From the IMG/VR virus record IMGVR_UViG_3300032236_000753, positions 1-58,415 of that record: a stretch of 58,415 nucleotides of DNA; one strand, given 5' to 3'. Origin of the DNA: a virus. Below are positions 16,870 to 24,903 of the stretch, piece after piece (positions within the stretch are counted from its first letter, which is position 1; each line of letters starts with the position of its first letter). A program made the position numbers and the translations under genes. Under the pieces are notes generated by a model. It had not been told where the DNA came from. It made no database searches and saw nothing but the letters and a program-made list of their open reading frames with translations.

Positions 16870-19512
16870 ATGGCAGATAACGCCAATACAAATGATCCTT
16901 GGGCCAGCGTTATGGCTGATCCTGGGTCAATTACTCCGCCTAAACGAAGCGAAACCAGTGGGTCTGCCCCTGTTTCGGATAAAAACGACCCTTGGTCCAG
17001 TGTTATGGCTGAACCTGGATCTTATAAAGCGCCCACTAGTGGTGCGCCCACGCAACCTATGGGTAATATTGTAAATATACCGATGGGTACAGAAGAAAAA
17101 CCAACACCTTGGTCAGAAGTTGGCAAAGGTTTTGTCGCGAATGTTGTTCCAAGCACTGGTCGCGCTATTGTTGGCGCGGCTGAAGGTCTTGGTCATGCTG
17201 TCATGCATCCGATTGATACTGCTCAAGGCATTGGGCATTTAGCTAAGGGGCTTTATTCAAAAGAAGAAGGTTGGCGTGGTGCCAAGCAGGATCCTGAACA
17301 AAAAGCTCAGGATGAGGCGCTTGTTAACGCTTTCATGCAAAGCTATTCGGATAAATATGGTAGTTGGGAAGGATTCAAACATACTCTGGCAAACGATCCA
17401 GCCAGCATTGGTATGGATTTAGCAACAGTAGCATCTGGTGGCGAATTGGCTGCTGGAAAGCTTGCTGGGTTGGCTGGAACGGCAACCACTACAGGAAAAG
17501 TTTTGGGCACTGCTGCCGATGTGGCAGGCAATGTGGCTAAATATACAAATCCGTTGACGCCCGCGACAACTGCTGTTGGCGCTGTGGCAAGTAAAGTTGG
17601 TGCGCCTATAATCGGCAAAGTGTTCAAAACGGCTGGCCAGCCGGGCACAGAACCTATTTGGGATGCATCTGCTGGTACGTTCACGCAGCCAGTACAGGAT
17701 TTAATTAAAACGCATTTTGAAGGGCGTTTAGATCCTGCTGTTTTGCATGACATTAAAGACAGCATATCCCATGAGATGAGTGAAGGTGGCATCAATAGCG
17801 CCTCTTTGGATCAAGCTTTGTTAAAAGCGCAAGGGATGGCACCAACCACTAGCGGCGTCACTGGTATTAAAGCACCTGCTGAAGCTAAGGCTGGTTTGGA
17901 AGAAGTTCGCGTTAAAAATATGCTGCAAGCGCAGCAAAATGCGGAATCTTTAATTGGTGGGCCAATTCCTAATACGCCTGTCATGGGCGATGCGCTTGAA
18001 CAGGCTATGGAAGCCAGAAAAAATAATTATGCGCAGGCTTATGATGCTTTAAATGCAAACACGGATCGGCTGCATCCTTCGGTCTTCAATGGTTTGGTGC
18101 CCGACTTACATGCGGCGGTTGAAGCTAGATTGGGCACTTCTTTAGATCCGTCAAAATTTGCTGGATACTCTGGCAAGCGCGGTTTGTCATCTAATCAAAC
18201 TGCATTCCCTGGCACTCAAGAAGCAATAGATATTCTAAAAAATGATCTTGCACCTATCCCTACTGCGGTTCCTATGCAAGCTCCGCAACAGGGTATGCAG
18301 ATGCTACCTAAAGTAACTGCTTTGGGCCCAATAACGCAAAAAACCATCAATGATGTTCGAAAATCCCTAAATAAAATTTGGGACAATGCCAGCGACATGG
18401 ATCGTCGCGGGATTGATGCTGTCAAACAGGTATTAGATGATCGAATTGATGGGGCGTATAGCTCGGTAACTTCGCCTAGATCCACAAACCCCTTGGTATT
18501 TGATGCTAAGGGGAGACCGTTGTCTCCTAGTCAAGCGGCTCAAACCCGCAATTTGATTGGTGATGCAAACAGCAAATATGCTGACTATCGAAATACATTT
18601 ACAAATTATTCCACCACACCCGATGGCGTAATCGCCCGTGCAGCAAAAAACTTAAACAATAGTTTAAAATATGATCCGCAAAGCCAAGCCTGGGTTGGCC
18701 AAGCCACTCCTGAAATGCATAATATTGCCCAAAGTACTTTGCTGCAAGGATTAAAAGATCCTGCTAAATCAGCGGCAATATATGATAAATTAGCTGGTCC
18801 GCAGGGAGTTTTTGCTTCATCTCCGCAGCATATTGATATGCTTGACCAAATGCTTAGGCGTTCAATTTTGAATGGTGATGCCGAAAAATTGCCCGCAAAT
18901 ATAGACAAGTTTTTGAAAACTAATAAAGCCTTGGCAGATAGAATCTTCCCTGTAACTTCTGCTGGAGTGAACCCGCAAAACGAGCTTCGTCAACTTGGTG
19001 AAGCAATTCGTAGCGCCAATAAAATTCCAGACACAAATCCTGCTAAACCAGGAATATTACGGGATCTTACTGGAAGACTTGGAAAAGCCGGAATAATTGC
19101 AATGGGCCACGGTGTGGGTGGCGGAATGGGCGCAATAACTGCTGGCATCATTAGCCATAACTTGCATATGCCGCCTCCAACTCCAGAAGCGGCACTTGCT
19201 AGACAGTTGCAGGGTAATCCTAAGTTGCCTGCATCAGCCTATGCACCAGAGGTTCCGCCTGCACTCAGCGATGCGGCAAATGCTGCTGCCTTGGCCAGCG
19301 GTGAGTACGAAGAAAATGTCCCTCGTTATCTTACCATTCACCGCAAAGCAGGTGGTCGCGTGTCTAAAACAACGCCTGAGCAGCGCGCCGAGAAGCTTAT
19401 CCGCATGGCGGATCTTGCTAAAAAGCAAGTTAACAAGACGACAGAAACTCTCCTTAGCGCCCCTGACGAGGCTGTGGTAAAAGCCTTGAAGATAGCCCAG
19501 GCTCACATATAA
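16870..19512 (+). CDS. Large internal virion / ejection-type protein
   Basis: 880 aa. The ATG at 16870 is chosen because AGGAG lies 7 bases upstream; an in-frame TTG at 16864 is too close. The N-terminus has a duplicated NDPWxSVMA(D/E)PGS unit (residues ~7-19 and ~39-51). Ala/Gly-rich amphipathic segments follow (~80-200), then a long helical body, and near the C-terminus the IHRKAGGRVSKT motif seen in other virion genes. Directly downstream of the transglycosylase protein, it is a likely second component of the ejected complex. No enzyme motif is seen. Confidence 0.65.
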   Translation: MADNANTNDPWASVMADPGSITPPKRSETSGSAPVSDKNDPWSSVMAEPGSYKAPTSGAPTQPMGNIVNIPMGTEEKPTPWSEVGKGFVANVVPSTGRAIVGAAEGLGHAVMHPIDTAQGIGHLAKGLYSKEEGWRGAKQDPEQKAQDEALVNAFMQSYSDKYGSWEGFKHTLANDPASIGMDLATVASGGELAAGKLAGLAGTATTTGKVLGTAADVAGNVAKYTNPLTPATTAVGAVASKVGAPIIGKVFKTAGQPGTEPIWDASAGTFTQPVQDLIKTHFEGRLDPAVLHDIKDSISHEMSEGGINSASLDQALLKAQGMAPTTSGVTGIKAPAEAKAGLEEVRVKNMLQAQQNAESLIGGPIPNTPVMGDALEQAMEARKNNYAQAYDALNANTDRLHPSVFNGLVPDLHAAVEARLGTSLDPSKFAGYSGKRGLSSNQTAFPGTQEAIDILKNDLAPIPTAVPMQAPQQGMQMLPKVTALGPITQKTINDVRKSLNKIWDNASDMDRRGIDAVKQVLDDRIDGAYSSVTSPRSTNPLVFDAKGRPLSPSQAAQTRNLIGDANSKYADYRNTFTNYSTTPDGVIARAAKNLNNSLKYDPQSQAWVGQATPEMHNIAQSTLLQGLKDPAKSAAIYDKLAGPQGVFASSPQHIDMLDQMLRRSILNGDAEKLPANIDKFLKTNKALADRIFPVTSAGVNPQNELRQLGEAIRSANKIPDTNPAKPGILRDLTGRLGKAGIIAMGHGVGGGMGAITAGIISHNLHMPPPTPEAALARQLQGNPKLPASAYAPEVPPALSDAANAAALASGEYEENVPRYLTIHRKAGGRVSKTTPEQRAEKLIRMADLAKKQVNKTTETLLSAPDEAVVKALKIAQAHI

Positions 19513-19521
19513 AGGTGAAGC

Positions 19522-20598
19522 ATGACCACGACATACACGGTAAACAAGGATCTTGCGCTTCCCGGAACCGGCGATGACGTTGGGACATGGGGTCCAGTGG
19601 TCAATGGTAACTTCTCCATCATTGACTCGGCGTTCGGTGGTACGTTTACCGTGTCACTTTCAAACACAAACGTCACGCTGACCCAAGCGAACGTAGAAGC
19701 TGTTCGCATTCGCTTGACTGGAACCGTAACTGCATCTTTGCAAGTTATTTTTCCTTCGGGGATTTCTGGGTTTTATATCGTTCAGAATGCGACTACTCAG
19801 GGCAGTAATGTCATCACCCTATCCAGCGCAGGTGGTGGAACTTCTGTGACCGCAACGGCTGGTGCAGCCACGTTTATCTTCTCGGATGGCACCAATATCA
19901 TTTATGCGAGCCCTACGACAGTTACGGCTGGAACCGGGATTTCGGTTGTCGGCTCAACGGTTAGCTTGTCCACCCCGGTATCTGTCGCAAATGGCGGCAC
20001 GGGGCAATCTACTTACACCAATGGCCAGCTTCTTATTGGAAATAGCACCACTGGCGGGCTTACTCCGGCTACATTGACAGCGGGCACCAATATCTCAATT
20101 GCCAACACGGCGGGCAATATCGTCATTAGTGCCGGTGCAACAGGTGGCACAACCACTTACACTGGCTTGCAGACTTATCTTGGATCCGTGAACAATCTAG
20201 CAGCTTTGCTTACCAACGCAGGTGAAGTCGTCACGATACTCGCGTCGGCACCATCTAGCCCAGTTTCGTTTAACATAACCAATCAATCGGTTGGTTACGT
20301 CACGGCAAATGCCACAGGTAATTGGACTCTAGCGATTACAGCGTCATCGACAACGACACTCAATTCAATCATGAGTGTTGGGCAAAGCGTGACCATTGCT
20401 TACTTGGCCCAGTGCGGAACAACGGCATATTACAATAATGCCGTAACCATTGATGGCACTTCGGTCACGCCAGTATGGCAGGGTGGGGCTCCAACTGCGG
20501 GCTATGCGTCTTCTTTGAACGCATATACCTACACAATTATCAAAACGTCTACTACGCCGACTTGGACAGTGCTGGCGTCGCTAACACAATTTACGTAA
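19522..20598 (+). CDS. Tail fibre protein
   Basis: 358 aa. The N-terminus (YTVNKDLALPGTGDDVGTWG) is the common virion-attachment module of aquatic-phage fibres. The middle has VSVANGGTGQSTYTNGQLLI, a unit type also in the 1,153-aa fibre at 53812. The last ~85 residues resemble the tip of the split gene 58117/283. The 3' end overlaps the convergent gcrA-like gene by 8 bases. This fibre is ~20 kb from the main fibre cluster on the linear map. Confidence 0.75.
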   Translation: MTTTYTVNKDLALPGTGDDVGTWGPVVNGNFSIIDSAFGGTFTVSLSNTNVTLTQANVEAVRIRLTGTVTASLQVIFPSGISGFYIVQNATTQGSNVITLSSAGGGTSVTATAGAATFIFSDGTNIIYASPTTVTAGTGISVVGSTVSLSTPVSVANGGTGQSTYTNGQLLIGNSTTGGLTPATLTAGTNISIANTAGNIVISAGATGGTTTYTGLQTYLGSVNNLAALLTNAGEVVTILASAPSSPVSFNITNQSVGYVTANATGNWTLAITASSTTTLNSIMSVGQSVTIAYLAQCGTTAYYNNAVTIDGTSVTPVWQGGAPTAGYASSLNAYTYTIIKTSTTPTWTVLASLTQFT

Positions 20599-21070
20599 CC
20601 GCTTCTTCCTGTTTTTTCTTAGACTTCACCGTATTTGGCACATAACATAGTTTATGGTGTTGCTCGCAGCACCAACGATATGTTTTGACTTTCCCGCAAA
20701 ATAACGCTTCTTTGCCGCTTGGCTGGTCGATGACATATCTACAATGCCAATGCTCTAGATCAATTAATTTAACATATGTCGAAGTTTCTGTTTGTTCTTG
20801 TGATGGTAATTCCGCCACAGGTTCAAACACAAATTTCAATTGATTTTGCGTAGGTTTGCTTTTTGGCGCTTGCTTGACCATTGGCAACTCCTGCGGGGGC
20901 GCAAGGTTAACTTCTTTGGGTGCTTTCTGTCGTAAAGTTACGCCTTTTTCCCTTAATCGGAAAATCATCCCCATGACCGCGCCACGGGTTATTCCCAATT
21001 CCTTGGCAATTTGATTGGAAGAAAAACCTTTCTCCCATAGCTGAACAATTTTTTGATTTCTTTCGCTCAT
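20591..21070 (-). CDS. gcrA: GcrA-family regulator
   Basis: 159 aa. Residues 7-42 form a helix-turn-helix (IVQLWEKGFSSNQIAKELGI, then TRGAVMGMIFRL), as in GcrA proteins. After a Pro/Gln-rich linker, the C-terminal region (~102-143) has HWHCRYVI, FCG and CCEQHHKLC, matching the GcrA sigma-70-binding domain. In Alphaproteobacteria GcrA works with CcrM-methylated GANTC promoters to drive cell-cycle genes. A phage copy could redirect host RNA polymerase. It is the last gene of the leftward operon and converges on the fibre gene with overlapping stops. Confidence 0.8.
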   Translation of the reverse strand: MSERNQKIVQLWEKGFSSNQIAKELGITRGAVMGMIFRLREKGVTLRQKAPKEVNLAPPQELPMVKQAPKSKPTQNQLKFVFEPVAELPSQEQTETSTYVKLIDLEHWHCRYVIDQPSGKEALFCGKVKTYRWCCEQHHKLCYVPNTVKSKKKQEEAVT

Positions 21071-21073
21071 TTT

Positions 21074-21403
21074 CTACCTATATTTTGTCTCAGTATATCC
21101 GCGATATGTGTCGTATTGATTCGACCTATCTTCATATTTTTGAACTTTACCAACATGTTGCATGTTGATAATTACATCATCGCGTGTTTCCCAAACCATT
21201 TTCCCATTTTCATCACGTTTAGTAGTTTTGTACATTTGGGTGACGACAATGTAATCATCCTGATCCATGATTTGCTTCAACGCTGCCAAAGTAGGAGCGG
21301 AATGCTCGCCGATCACTTGATGAACAAGTTTGCTCCAGCGCCCACTGTCGTCTATCGACCCCTGTGACGACGGCATATTCAACGTGAACAAAAACTTAGT
21401 CAT
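21074..21403 (-). CDS. Hypothetical protein in recombination operon
   Basis: 109 aa, soluble, starting MTKFLFTLNMPSSQGSIDDS. It contains VTQMYKTTKRDENGKMVWE, which looks like a beta hairpin with a charged loop. The gene abuts the HNH gene and the gcrA-like gene with gaps of 0-3 bases, so it is part of the leftward operon. I do not recognise the family. Confidence 0.6.
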   Translation of the reverse strand: MTKFLFTLNMPSSQGSIDDSGRWSKLVHQVIGEHSAPTLAALKQIMDQDDYIVVTQMYKTTKRDENGKMVWETRDDVIINMQHVGKVQKYEDRSNQYDTYRGYTETKYR

Positions 21404-21751
21404 TTATTTTGTCCTTTGCACAATTGTGCCATCCATTTTCCGTTTCAAGCCGGAATTTCTTCCAAATGGCATTGCAGCCGTTTTTGGTTTTACACCTAAA
21501 TGTTTGGCGCGTATACGTTTTACCTTTGCTATCAACGGCATATCCACTTTTGCAGTATGCCGCCGATGGCAAGACCGATGTGCCACGAGCCAATTACTAG
21601 AATCGTCTTTCCCGCCAGCCTCAAGAGGGATCTCATGACTGACATCCCACTCTTGGCCAGCGTCAACGCGCATTTGGCACATATGGCATATGCCTTTATG
21701 GCGTTCAAAAATTTCGATCCTCATTTTGGTGGATATACGCACCCTCTGCAT
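21404..21751 (-). CDS. HNH endonuclease
   Basis: 115 aa. Zinc-binding CHMCQ, VSHEIPLEAGG with the catalytic His, SNWLVAHRSCHRRHT with the Asn and second metal ligands, then the C-terminal RAKHLG and MDGTIVQR seen in this HNH subgroup. It nicks or cuts DNA. Phage HNH proteins often aid packaging or recombination, but this copy sits in the early operon, away from the terminase genes. The ribosome site is weak; the start overlaps the preceding stop by one base, suggesting coupling. Confidence 0.8.
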   Translation of the reverse strand: MQRVRISTKMRIEIFERHKGICHMCQMRVDAGQEWDVSHEIPLEAGGKDDSSNWLVAHRSCHRRHTAKVDMPLIAKVKRIRAKHLGVKPKTAAMPFGRNSGLKRKMDGTIVQRTK

Positions 21752-22029
21752 TAATGCACCACGCCGTCATGAGGTTTCCCCAAATCACCGACTGTTCGAG
21801 ACATCGCAATTATATTAGCGCAAATTAATGCGGTATTTTCTTTAAATTCAACTTCATCGTTTGAAATACTTCTAACAAAAGATACAGACAATTCCGCTAA
21901 AATTATAAAAATATCTTCAATAGTCATTTTGATTGACTCGCTACGTAATCCAAGAAGCATTACAATTTCTTTGCAGATTTCTGCTTGAACTTTAGCAGTA
22001 AACTTTTTCTTTCTAGGATTCTTTTTCAT
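21751..22029 (-). CDS. Small helical hypothetical protein
   Basis: 92 aa. Basic N-terminus (KKNPRKKKF), then a long helical region. The start has the shared early-gene context GGAGATGAAGCTATG. It overlaps the upstream gene by four bases (ATGA type). No family recognised. Confidence 0.6.
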   Translation of the reverse strand: MKKNPRKKKFTAKVQAEICKEIVMLLGLRSESIKMTIEDIFIILAELSVSFVRSISNDEVEFKENTALICANIIAMSRTVGDLGKPHDGVVH

Positions 22030-22349
22030 AGCTTCATCTCCGCTCTGCGAGTTGCTTCATGTGATTGCCATTCATGAAATTTCATGCGGATATATTCCAT
22101 CTGAACTTTCAATAAACTGGCTTGCTCTCTTGCTTTAACCATTGATGTTATATGTTCACTCCAAGCAGACGATCCTTTGACCAACATTTCTGCTTTGCTA
22201 ACAGCCATATCGCCAAGGGAAAGCATCTGCTTGGATAAGAACGCAGATTTTGTTTCTTCTAAAAGATTAGCCGCTGCGTCGGCATCGACCCACTTTTTCG
22301 CAACAATGCGAAATTGCTCACTTAATGGAAGATCATTATCTGCGCTCAT
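22026..22349 (-). CDS. Helical hypothetical protein in recombination operon
   Basis: 107 aa, mostly alpha-helical with acidic N-terminus (MSADNDLPLSEQFRIVAKKW) and a probable coiled coil in the second half (KAREQASLLKVQMEYIRMKF). Such small helical proteins are common beside phage ERF and exonuclease genes. Function unknown. Confidence 0.6.
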   Translation of the reverse strand: MSADNDLPLSEQFRIVAKKWVDADAAANLLEETKSAFLSKQMLSLGDMAVSKAEMLVKGSSAWSEHITSMVKAREQASLLKVQMEYIRMKFHEWQSHEATRRAEMKL

Positions 22350-22361
22350 GGATGCACCCTA

Positions 22362-22619
22362 TCAAAAAGGAATACTGTCTTCTATGTCGTCACTTTTCTT
22401 ATTACCGTCTGATTGATTGTTGTGTGCCTCATATTTTACATATTCAGGCTGAATTTTCAGACTGAACCATTCGCCATAATTCCCCTGCTTAACCCACCCA
22501 GACAGATCATATATTTTCCCATCAATGTTTACTTTCCCTTTATGAGAAGGTTGATTGTCGGTTTTCCGGTATTTGTTTTGGCTAAAATTACCCTGACCAG
22601 GTTTTAGTTCATATGCCAT
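22362..22619 (-). CDS. Small protein with SSB-like acidic tail
   Basis: 85 aa. The ATG at 22619 is chosen because GGAG lies 8 bases upstream; an in-frame GTG at 22628 is embedded in that site. A predicted small beta domain (GKVNIDGKIYDLSGWVKQG, then EWFSLKIQP) is followed by a polar linker and the C-terminal tail DDIEDSIPF, closely resembling the acidic DDIPF tip by which bacterial SSB recruits partners. Next to exonuclease and annealing-protein genes, it may bind ssDNA or act as an SSB-tail mimic. This is inference. Confidence 0.6.
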   Translation of the reverse strand: MAYELKPGQGNFSQNKYRKTDNQPSHKGKVNIDGKIYDLSGWVKQGNYGEWFSLKIQPEYVKYEAHNNQSDGNKKSDDIEDSIPF

Positions 22620-22624
22620 TGCTT

Positions 22625-23239
22625 TCACTCCTTAAAAGCAGCTTCTAGATCATTCAGTTTTGCATCCAAATCTTTCAGAAAATCAATGACTTCCTTTTCC
22701 ATGGATACAATTTCAGCGTCATCGCGTTCAACGCGCTTGATGAACAACTGGATATTGTCTGGCAAACGTGGATCATACGATACAAAATCTACCCACTTCC
22801 TACCAGTACAAGCCATTTGCCACTGCATCTGTGTCTGGTACTTTTTAGGAACCGATCTTGTGATGCAAGTTTCAATATGCGTTGCGGTATTGGGGCATTT
22901 GATCTCGACCATACCATCGTCATTGATAAGCCCGTCTGGGCTACATCCAGACATATCGATAGTTGGGTGGGGAACAAAGCCTACCTGATCCACCAAAACC
23001 CCTAGTTTGGCTTCATAGGCGAGCCTAGCATGAGGCTCTTGCTCTGTTCCCCACTGCATAGCAGCGTTGATATATGAATCTGCTGGCTTGCCCGTCAGCC
23101 TTTCAACAATCAACTCTGCCATGTAATTAGCCCTAGATGCACTAGGACCAGATTTTGTCTTGGCTATCAAATCAGCCATGCGGCTGGCTGTAACCTTGCC
23201 ACAGCGAATGGCGAGCCATTCTGGTGTTCCTTGTTCCAT
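22625..23239 (-). CDS. YqaJ / lambda-type 5'-3' exonuclease
   Basis: 204 aa. Catalytic pattern of the PF09588 family: GTEQEPHAR (Glu66/Glu68), SPDG with Asp102, and VEIKCP with Glu112 and Lys114, then QTQMQWQM (136-142). The enzyme resects one strand of duplex DNA to expose 3' tails, which the adjacent ERF protein would anneal. The start context is GATAAAAGCTATG and the gap to the ERF gene is 11 bases. Together they form a two-component phage recombinase. Confidence 0.85.
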   Translation of the reverse strand: MEQGTPEWLAIRCGKVTASRMADLIAKTKSGPSASRANYMAELIVERLTGKPADSYINAAMQWGTEQEPHARLAYEAKLGVLVDQVGFVPHPTIDMSGCSPDGLINDDGMVEIKCPNTATHIETCITRSVPKKYQTQMQWQMACTGRKWVDFVSYDPRLPDNIQLFIKRVERDDAEIVSMEKEVIDFLKDLDAKLNDLEAAFKE

Positions 23240-23250
23240 AGCTTTTATCC

Positions 23251-23862
23251 CTAAATATGTCCGACAGGATCTTCACTTCCAAAAGTGGCAACCTCTGCAT
23301 CTTCCGCAGCTTTCTTCAACGCGACCATCTGTGTTTCAGAAATGGTTGAGCGCACATCTTTGTTTTCACGCCACCACTTGTTAAAAGCATCCTTGCCTTT
23401 CCTAGCTGCCTCTAACGCTGAGGCATATGTGACGCGAGTGGCTTCTAAGGGCTTTTCCTGAGCCTTGGCTTGGCCAGCCACAGCGGCATTGCCATCATCG
23501 TCATCTGCAGCCAGATTCAAAATCGCAGACATACCGTAGCGCCGCGCATATGTCAGTGCAGAACCGATACCATGAGCATCCGGCTTGCCAACGGGCATCG
23601 ATAGCACCTCCGACATGAATTCGCCTGACTTATGCAAAATCATGGTTTCCACTTCAACGCGATTATCAGAGGTGCGCGGAAACTGAAGGATAGAAAGATC
23701 GTTGGTGGCAAGCGGTTCGCGGATGGCGTCACGCAGCGCATTGATGTCGGCATACTTTGATTTGAAAACAGGGTTGACGCTGCCCTTGGTCGCAGCTTCG
23801 ATTTGGCCCTGAGCCTTGGCGAGCGCCGTGGCAAGCTCGCCTATTGTTTCAGACATTTTCAT
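23251..23862 (-). CDS. erf: ERF-family single-strand annealing protein
   Basis: 203 aa. The start at 23862 follows AAGGGAAAAGCG; a longer frame to 24009 crosses the divergent promoter and is rejected. Residues 1-130 show the ERF pattern: ELATALAKAQGQIEAATKG, NPVFKSKYADINALRDAI, and the signature GSALTYARRYG (100-110). The C-terminal ~70 residues are a variable helical region. It anneals complementary ssDNA and partners the exonuclease downstream. First gene of the leftward operon from the 23.9 kb control region. Confidence 0.85.
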   Translation of the reverse strand: MKMSETIGELATALAKAQGQIEAATKGSVNPVFKSKYADINALRDAIREPLATNDLSILQFPRTSDNRVEVETMILHKSGEFMSEVLSMPVGKPDAHGIGSALTYARRYGMSAILNLAADDDDGNAAVAGQAKAQEKPLEATRVTYASALEAARKGKDAFNKWWRENKDVRSTISETQMVALKKAAEDAEVATFGSEDPVGHI

Positions 23863-23897
23863 CGCTTTTCCCTTTCTTGCGTCGTTCTGACCATCAC

Positions 23898-23925
23898 AAA
23901 ATACGCCAATGTCAAAGGATGTCAA
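23898..23925 (-). promoter_or_regulatory. Leftward early promoter (ERF operon)
   Basis: On the minus strand, TTGACA (plus 23920-23925) and TATTTT (plus 23898-23903) are separated by 16 bases, 36 bases upstream of the ERF start. The -35 box is part of the left arm of the inverted repeat at 23920-23938, so a bound regulator would block it. A second TTGACA lies at 23910-23915 with no good -10. Confidence 0.6.
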
Positions 23926-23938
23926 GGTGCCCTTGACA
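23920..23938. promoter_or_regulatory. Divergent operator: perfect 8-bp inverted repeat
   Basis: TGTCAAGG (23920-23927), three bases, CCTTGACA (23931-23938): a perfect 8-bp inverted repeat. Its two arms contain the -35 boxes of both divergent promoters, so one dimeric repressor could control both. An extra half site TGTCAAAGG lies at 23910-23918. The adjacent Cro/YdaS-like gene is the natural candidate ligand. Confidence 0.65.
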
Positions 23939-23961
23939 TTTTTTTTGAGGGCAAGTATGAT
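23933..23961 (+). promoter_or_regulatory. Rightward early promoter, probably giving a leaderless mRNA
   Basis: TTGACA (23933-23938), 17 bases, TATGAT (23956-23961): a near-consensus sigma-70 promoter. A start about 7 bases after the -10 falls on the ATG at 23968, and no ribosome site precedes that ATG. The transcript would therefore be leaderless, as for lambda cI from PRM. Confidence 0.65.
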
Positions 23962-23967
23962 TTCAAT

Positions 23968-24159
23968 ATGAAGAAGCGTAACCCCATACTTTGGAGAGTG
24001 TTTGAGCATTTTGGCAGCGCCTCTGCCTTGGCTCGCAGTCTTAACCTAACCCGAGCAGCGGTATCTGCTTGGACCCATATCCCATGGGCGCATGTTCGCA
24101 CAATAGAGCGGTTAACGGGTATTCCTAAAGAGGAGTTACGCCCAGATGTTTACCAATGA
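23968..24159 (+). CDS. Cro / YdaS-like helix-turn-helix regulator
   Basis: 63 aa. The helix-turn-helix SASALARSLNLTRAAVSAW lies at residues ~17-35, followed by HVRTIERLTGIPKEELRPDV, the typical end of YdaS/Cro-superfamily phage regulators. It likely binds the inverted repeat immediately upstream. The ATG coincides with the predicted transcription start, so it is probably translated from a leaderless message; the longer frame from 23803 runs through the promoter and is rejected. Confidence 0.75.
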   Translation: MKKRNPILWRVFEHFGSASALARSLNLTRAAVSAWTHIPWAHVRTIERLTGIPKEELRPDVYQ

Positions 24160-24448
24160 CATCGCCGTTAAAGACGTTTTGCGAATGTTTGATCTTGGTA
24201 TGGACACAGAAACCATTGCCAAGGTTTTGCAGGTTGAAGAACATTTGATCTACAATATCCTGGCATTTGCGAAATCGGTGGAGAAGAACTTTGGAAGTGA
24301 TGCTCAAATTGTCAAAACTTCCACCAAGCGTGAACAGCATTTGGAGGAGGGGAGTGGGAGTGACGTACCGCTCCTCCAATTACTTGAGTTGGAGGGCGTA
24401 TGTATCCGTGGAAATTCTTTTGCAGATGAGAAGCCAAAAACCGATTAA
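24146..24448 (+). CDS. Small helix-turn-helix-like protein overlapping rusA
   Basis: 100 aa; ATG within the end of the regulator gene, after AAGAGGAGTTACGCCCAG. Residues 8-40 (IAVKDVLRMFDLGMDTETIA, then KVLQVEEHLIYNIL) look like a small helix-turn-helix of the kind found in early phage genes. The frame stays open for 149 bases inside the rusA gene, where the protein is low-complexity and probably shaped by the other frame. The N-terminal half looks genuine; the C-terminus is uncertain. Confidence 0.55.
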   Translation: MFTNDIAVKDVLRMFDLGMDTETIAKVLQVEEHLIYNILAFAKSVEKNFGSDAQIVKTSTKREQHLEEGSGSDVPLLQLLELEGVCIRGNSFADEKPKTD

Positions 24449-24737
24449 CGGAAAATTTGGGCTTTATGTTGTATTTGTGAGGAAGGATAAACGTAAGCGG
24501 GATCTCGATAACTTATTCAAAGGGTTGTTGGACATTCTAACTGAGATGAAGGTCATCGAGGATGATTCGTTGATGGAGAATATCGCCGCAGAATGGGCTC
24601 CGAATGATGGGCATTTCGATTGTGCGGTGATTGTGTGGATAAACTCGATACCTGAAGCTATGGAAACAGGAGAACATGATGGAAAAGCAAAAACTCGAAA
24701 AGCTCGTAAAACTTTGCCCCGCAAATCCGACATTTGA
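24300..24737 (+). CDS. rusA: RusA-type Holliday junction resolvase
   Basis: 145 aa from ATG 24300, the start matching the family N-terminus (LSKLPPSVNSIWRR). The RusA signature KRDLDNLFKGLLDIL gives the catalytic aspartates Asp68 and Asp70 with Asn71, and VIEDDSLM supplies further acidic residues near 88-89. It cleaves four-way DNA junctions symmetrically and would resolve recombination intermediates made by ERF and the exonuclease before packaging. It overlaps both neighbours (149 and 59 bases). Confidence 0.85.
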   Translation: MLKLSKLPPSVNSIWRRGVGVTYRSSNYLSWRAYVSVEILLQMRSQKPINGKFGLYVVFVRKDKRKRDLDNLFKGLLDILTEMKVIEDDSLMENIAAEWAPNDGHFDCAVIVWINSIPEAMETGEHDGKAKTRKARKTLPRKSDI

Positions 24738-24903
24738 TTTGTGTGCAGCCAGCCAGCCAGAGCTTTGGATTAAATGGTGCGAAGCCCGTGGCAGGCAAAA
24801 TGAGCCTAGCAATGTTTGGACAGAGATTGATGTGTACAATCACATCTGGTCCCTTTGCTATAATTATCCTGATTTGGCGAATCAATTTGGAGCCATATCA
24901 TGA
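24679..24903 (+). CDS. Small hypothetical protein
   Basis: 74 aa. Of two adjacent ATGs, 24679 has the better spacing to AGGAG. Trp- and Cys-containing soluble protein (LCAASQPELWIKWCEARG). It overlaps rusA by 59 bases and the next gene by four. Not recognised. Confidence 0.55.
   Translation: MEKQKLEKLVKLCPANPTFDLCAASQPELWIKWCEARGRQNEPSNVWTEIDVYNHIWSLCYNYPDLANQFGAIS

Noticed and set aside
21396-21593. Cys-containing minus-strand frame inside the HNH gene
   Set aside because: The HNH frame has the full catalytic pattern plus the family C-terminal RAKHLG and MDG motifs. The second frame is a shadow.
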